Origin: Alphaproteobacteria bacterium
Lineage (GTDB): Bacteria; Pseudomonadota; Alphaproteobacteria; UBA8366
Reading direction: 5' to 3'
DNA length: 14,153 nucleotides
Assembly: GCA_029861675.1 (NCBI GenBank)
Contig: JAOTYV010000104.1
Span: 1 to 14,153 of the forward strand
The notes below the pieces were generated by a model. The model was not told the DNA's origin, searched no databases, and was given only the letters and a program-made list of their open reading frames with translations. A program made the translations under genes and the position numbers. Positions 14,058 to 14,153 of the stretch are shown here, in pieces. The first letter of the stretch is position 1, and every line of letters begins with the position of its first letter.

Positions 14058-14153
14058 GGGTCTGTGGACAATTACCTTGCGGCGATGATAGCCGCGACGA
14101 GATTTAAGTTAGCGGCATAGCTTGTATCTGTCTTGTCATATCGGGTTGCGATG
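14058..14153 (-). mobile_element. IS5-family-like insertion sequence, one end only
   Basis: A terminal sequence beginning GGGTCTGTGGACAATTA, preceded by CTA, abuts repeat copy 2. It contains the last codons of a minus-strand transposase. The end sequence and short distance from terminus to stop codon fit the IS427-like branch of IS5 elements in alphaproteobacteria. The element continues beyond the window, so its other end, length and target duplication cannot be seen. Confidence 0.7.
14072..14153 (-). CDS. IS5-like transposase, C-terminal fragment (cut by the window edge)
   Basis: The last 26 residues are visible, starting IATRYDKTDTSYAANL and ending VAAIIAAR before a TAA at 14074-14072. 'R-Y-D-K-x-x-x-x-Y-A-A-x-L-x-L-A/V-A-A' is the usual C-terminal signature of IS5-type DDE transposases. 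The catalytic part lies outside the window, so it cannot be said whether the gene is intact. Confidence 0.75.
   Translation of the reverse strand, partial: IATRYDKTDTSYAANLNLVAAIIAAR

Overview
The window comes from a GC-rich bacterial chromosome, most likely an alphaproteobacterium of a Rhodospirillales-like kind. This is inferred from codon bias, gene content (LLM oxidoreductase, PhyH dioxygenase, amidase, OCD-like enzyme), a palindromic intergenic repeat of the sort common in alphaproteobacteria, and an IS5-like transposase end. No rRNA, tRNA or CRISPR array is seen. All functions are read from sequence motifs only.

Layout. 1-1289 (+): the end of a VOC/glyoxalase-fold gene, then an LLM-class flavin/F420 oxidoreductase. 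1345-1785 (-): an AT-rich, probably secreted orphan protein with an AT-rich upstream region. 1975-7819 (+): a long same-strand run of PhyH-type Fe(II)/2-oxoglutarate dioxygenase, aldo/keto reductase, SDR dehydrogenase, small membrane protein, a CPTC-thioredoxin-like fusion protein, a UGSC-family selenoprotein and a class II aldolase/adducin-fold protein. 7809-8479 (-): a FitAB/VapBC-type toxin-antitoxin pair with candidate operator repeats upstream. 8691-11461 (+): a DHA2-type MFS exporter and an amidase-signature hydrolase. 11581-12780 (-): a second MFS transporter, divergent from an ornithine cyclodeaminase/mu-crystallin-family gene (12969-13955, +). The right edge holds the end of an IS5-like element.

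The most notable gene is at 6427-6969. Read conventionally it is two small ORFs split by a TGA. Read through, it is one 180-residue protein with selenocysteine at position 96 in a U-G-S-C-T-S-C motif. The TGA is followed by an 8-bp hairpin with a GUU loop, 19 nt downstream, which fits the bacterial SECIS model. The gene overlaps by 4 nt (ATGA) a gene for a protein with an N-terminal CPTC thioredoxin-like motif, so the pair looks like a translationally coupled redox unit. The surrounding oxidoreductases and aldolase-fold protein suggest a small-molecule catabolic locus of unknown substrate.

A roughly 100-bp composite palindromic repeat occurs twice. Each copy begins exactly at the TAG stop codon of the gene before it (amidase and OCD-like gene), and the IS element abuts the second copy. 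No stretch over 300 bases lacks a gene. The largest gaps (1786-1974, 12781-12968) hold an AT-rich probable promoter region and a divergent intergenic region with no clear signal.
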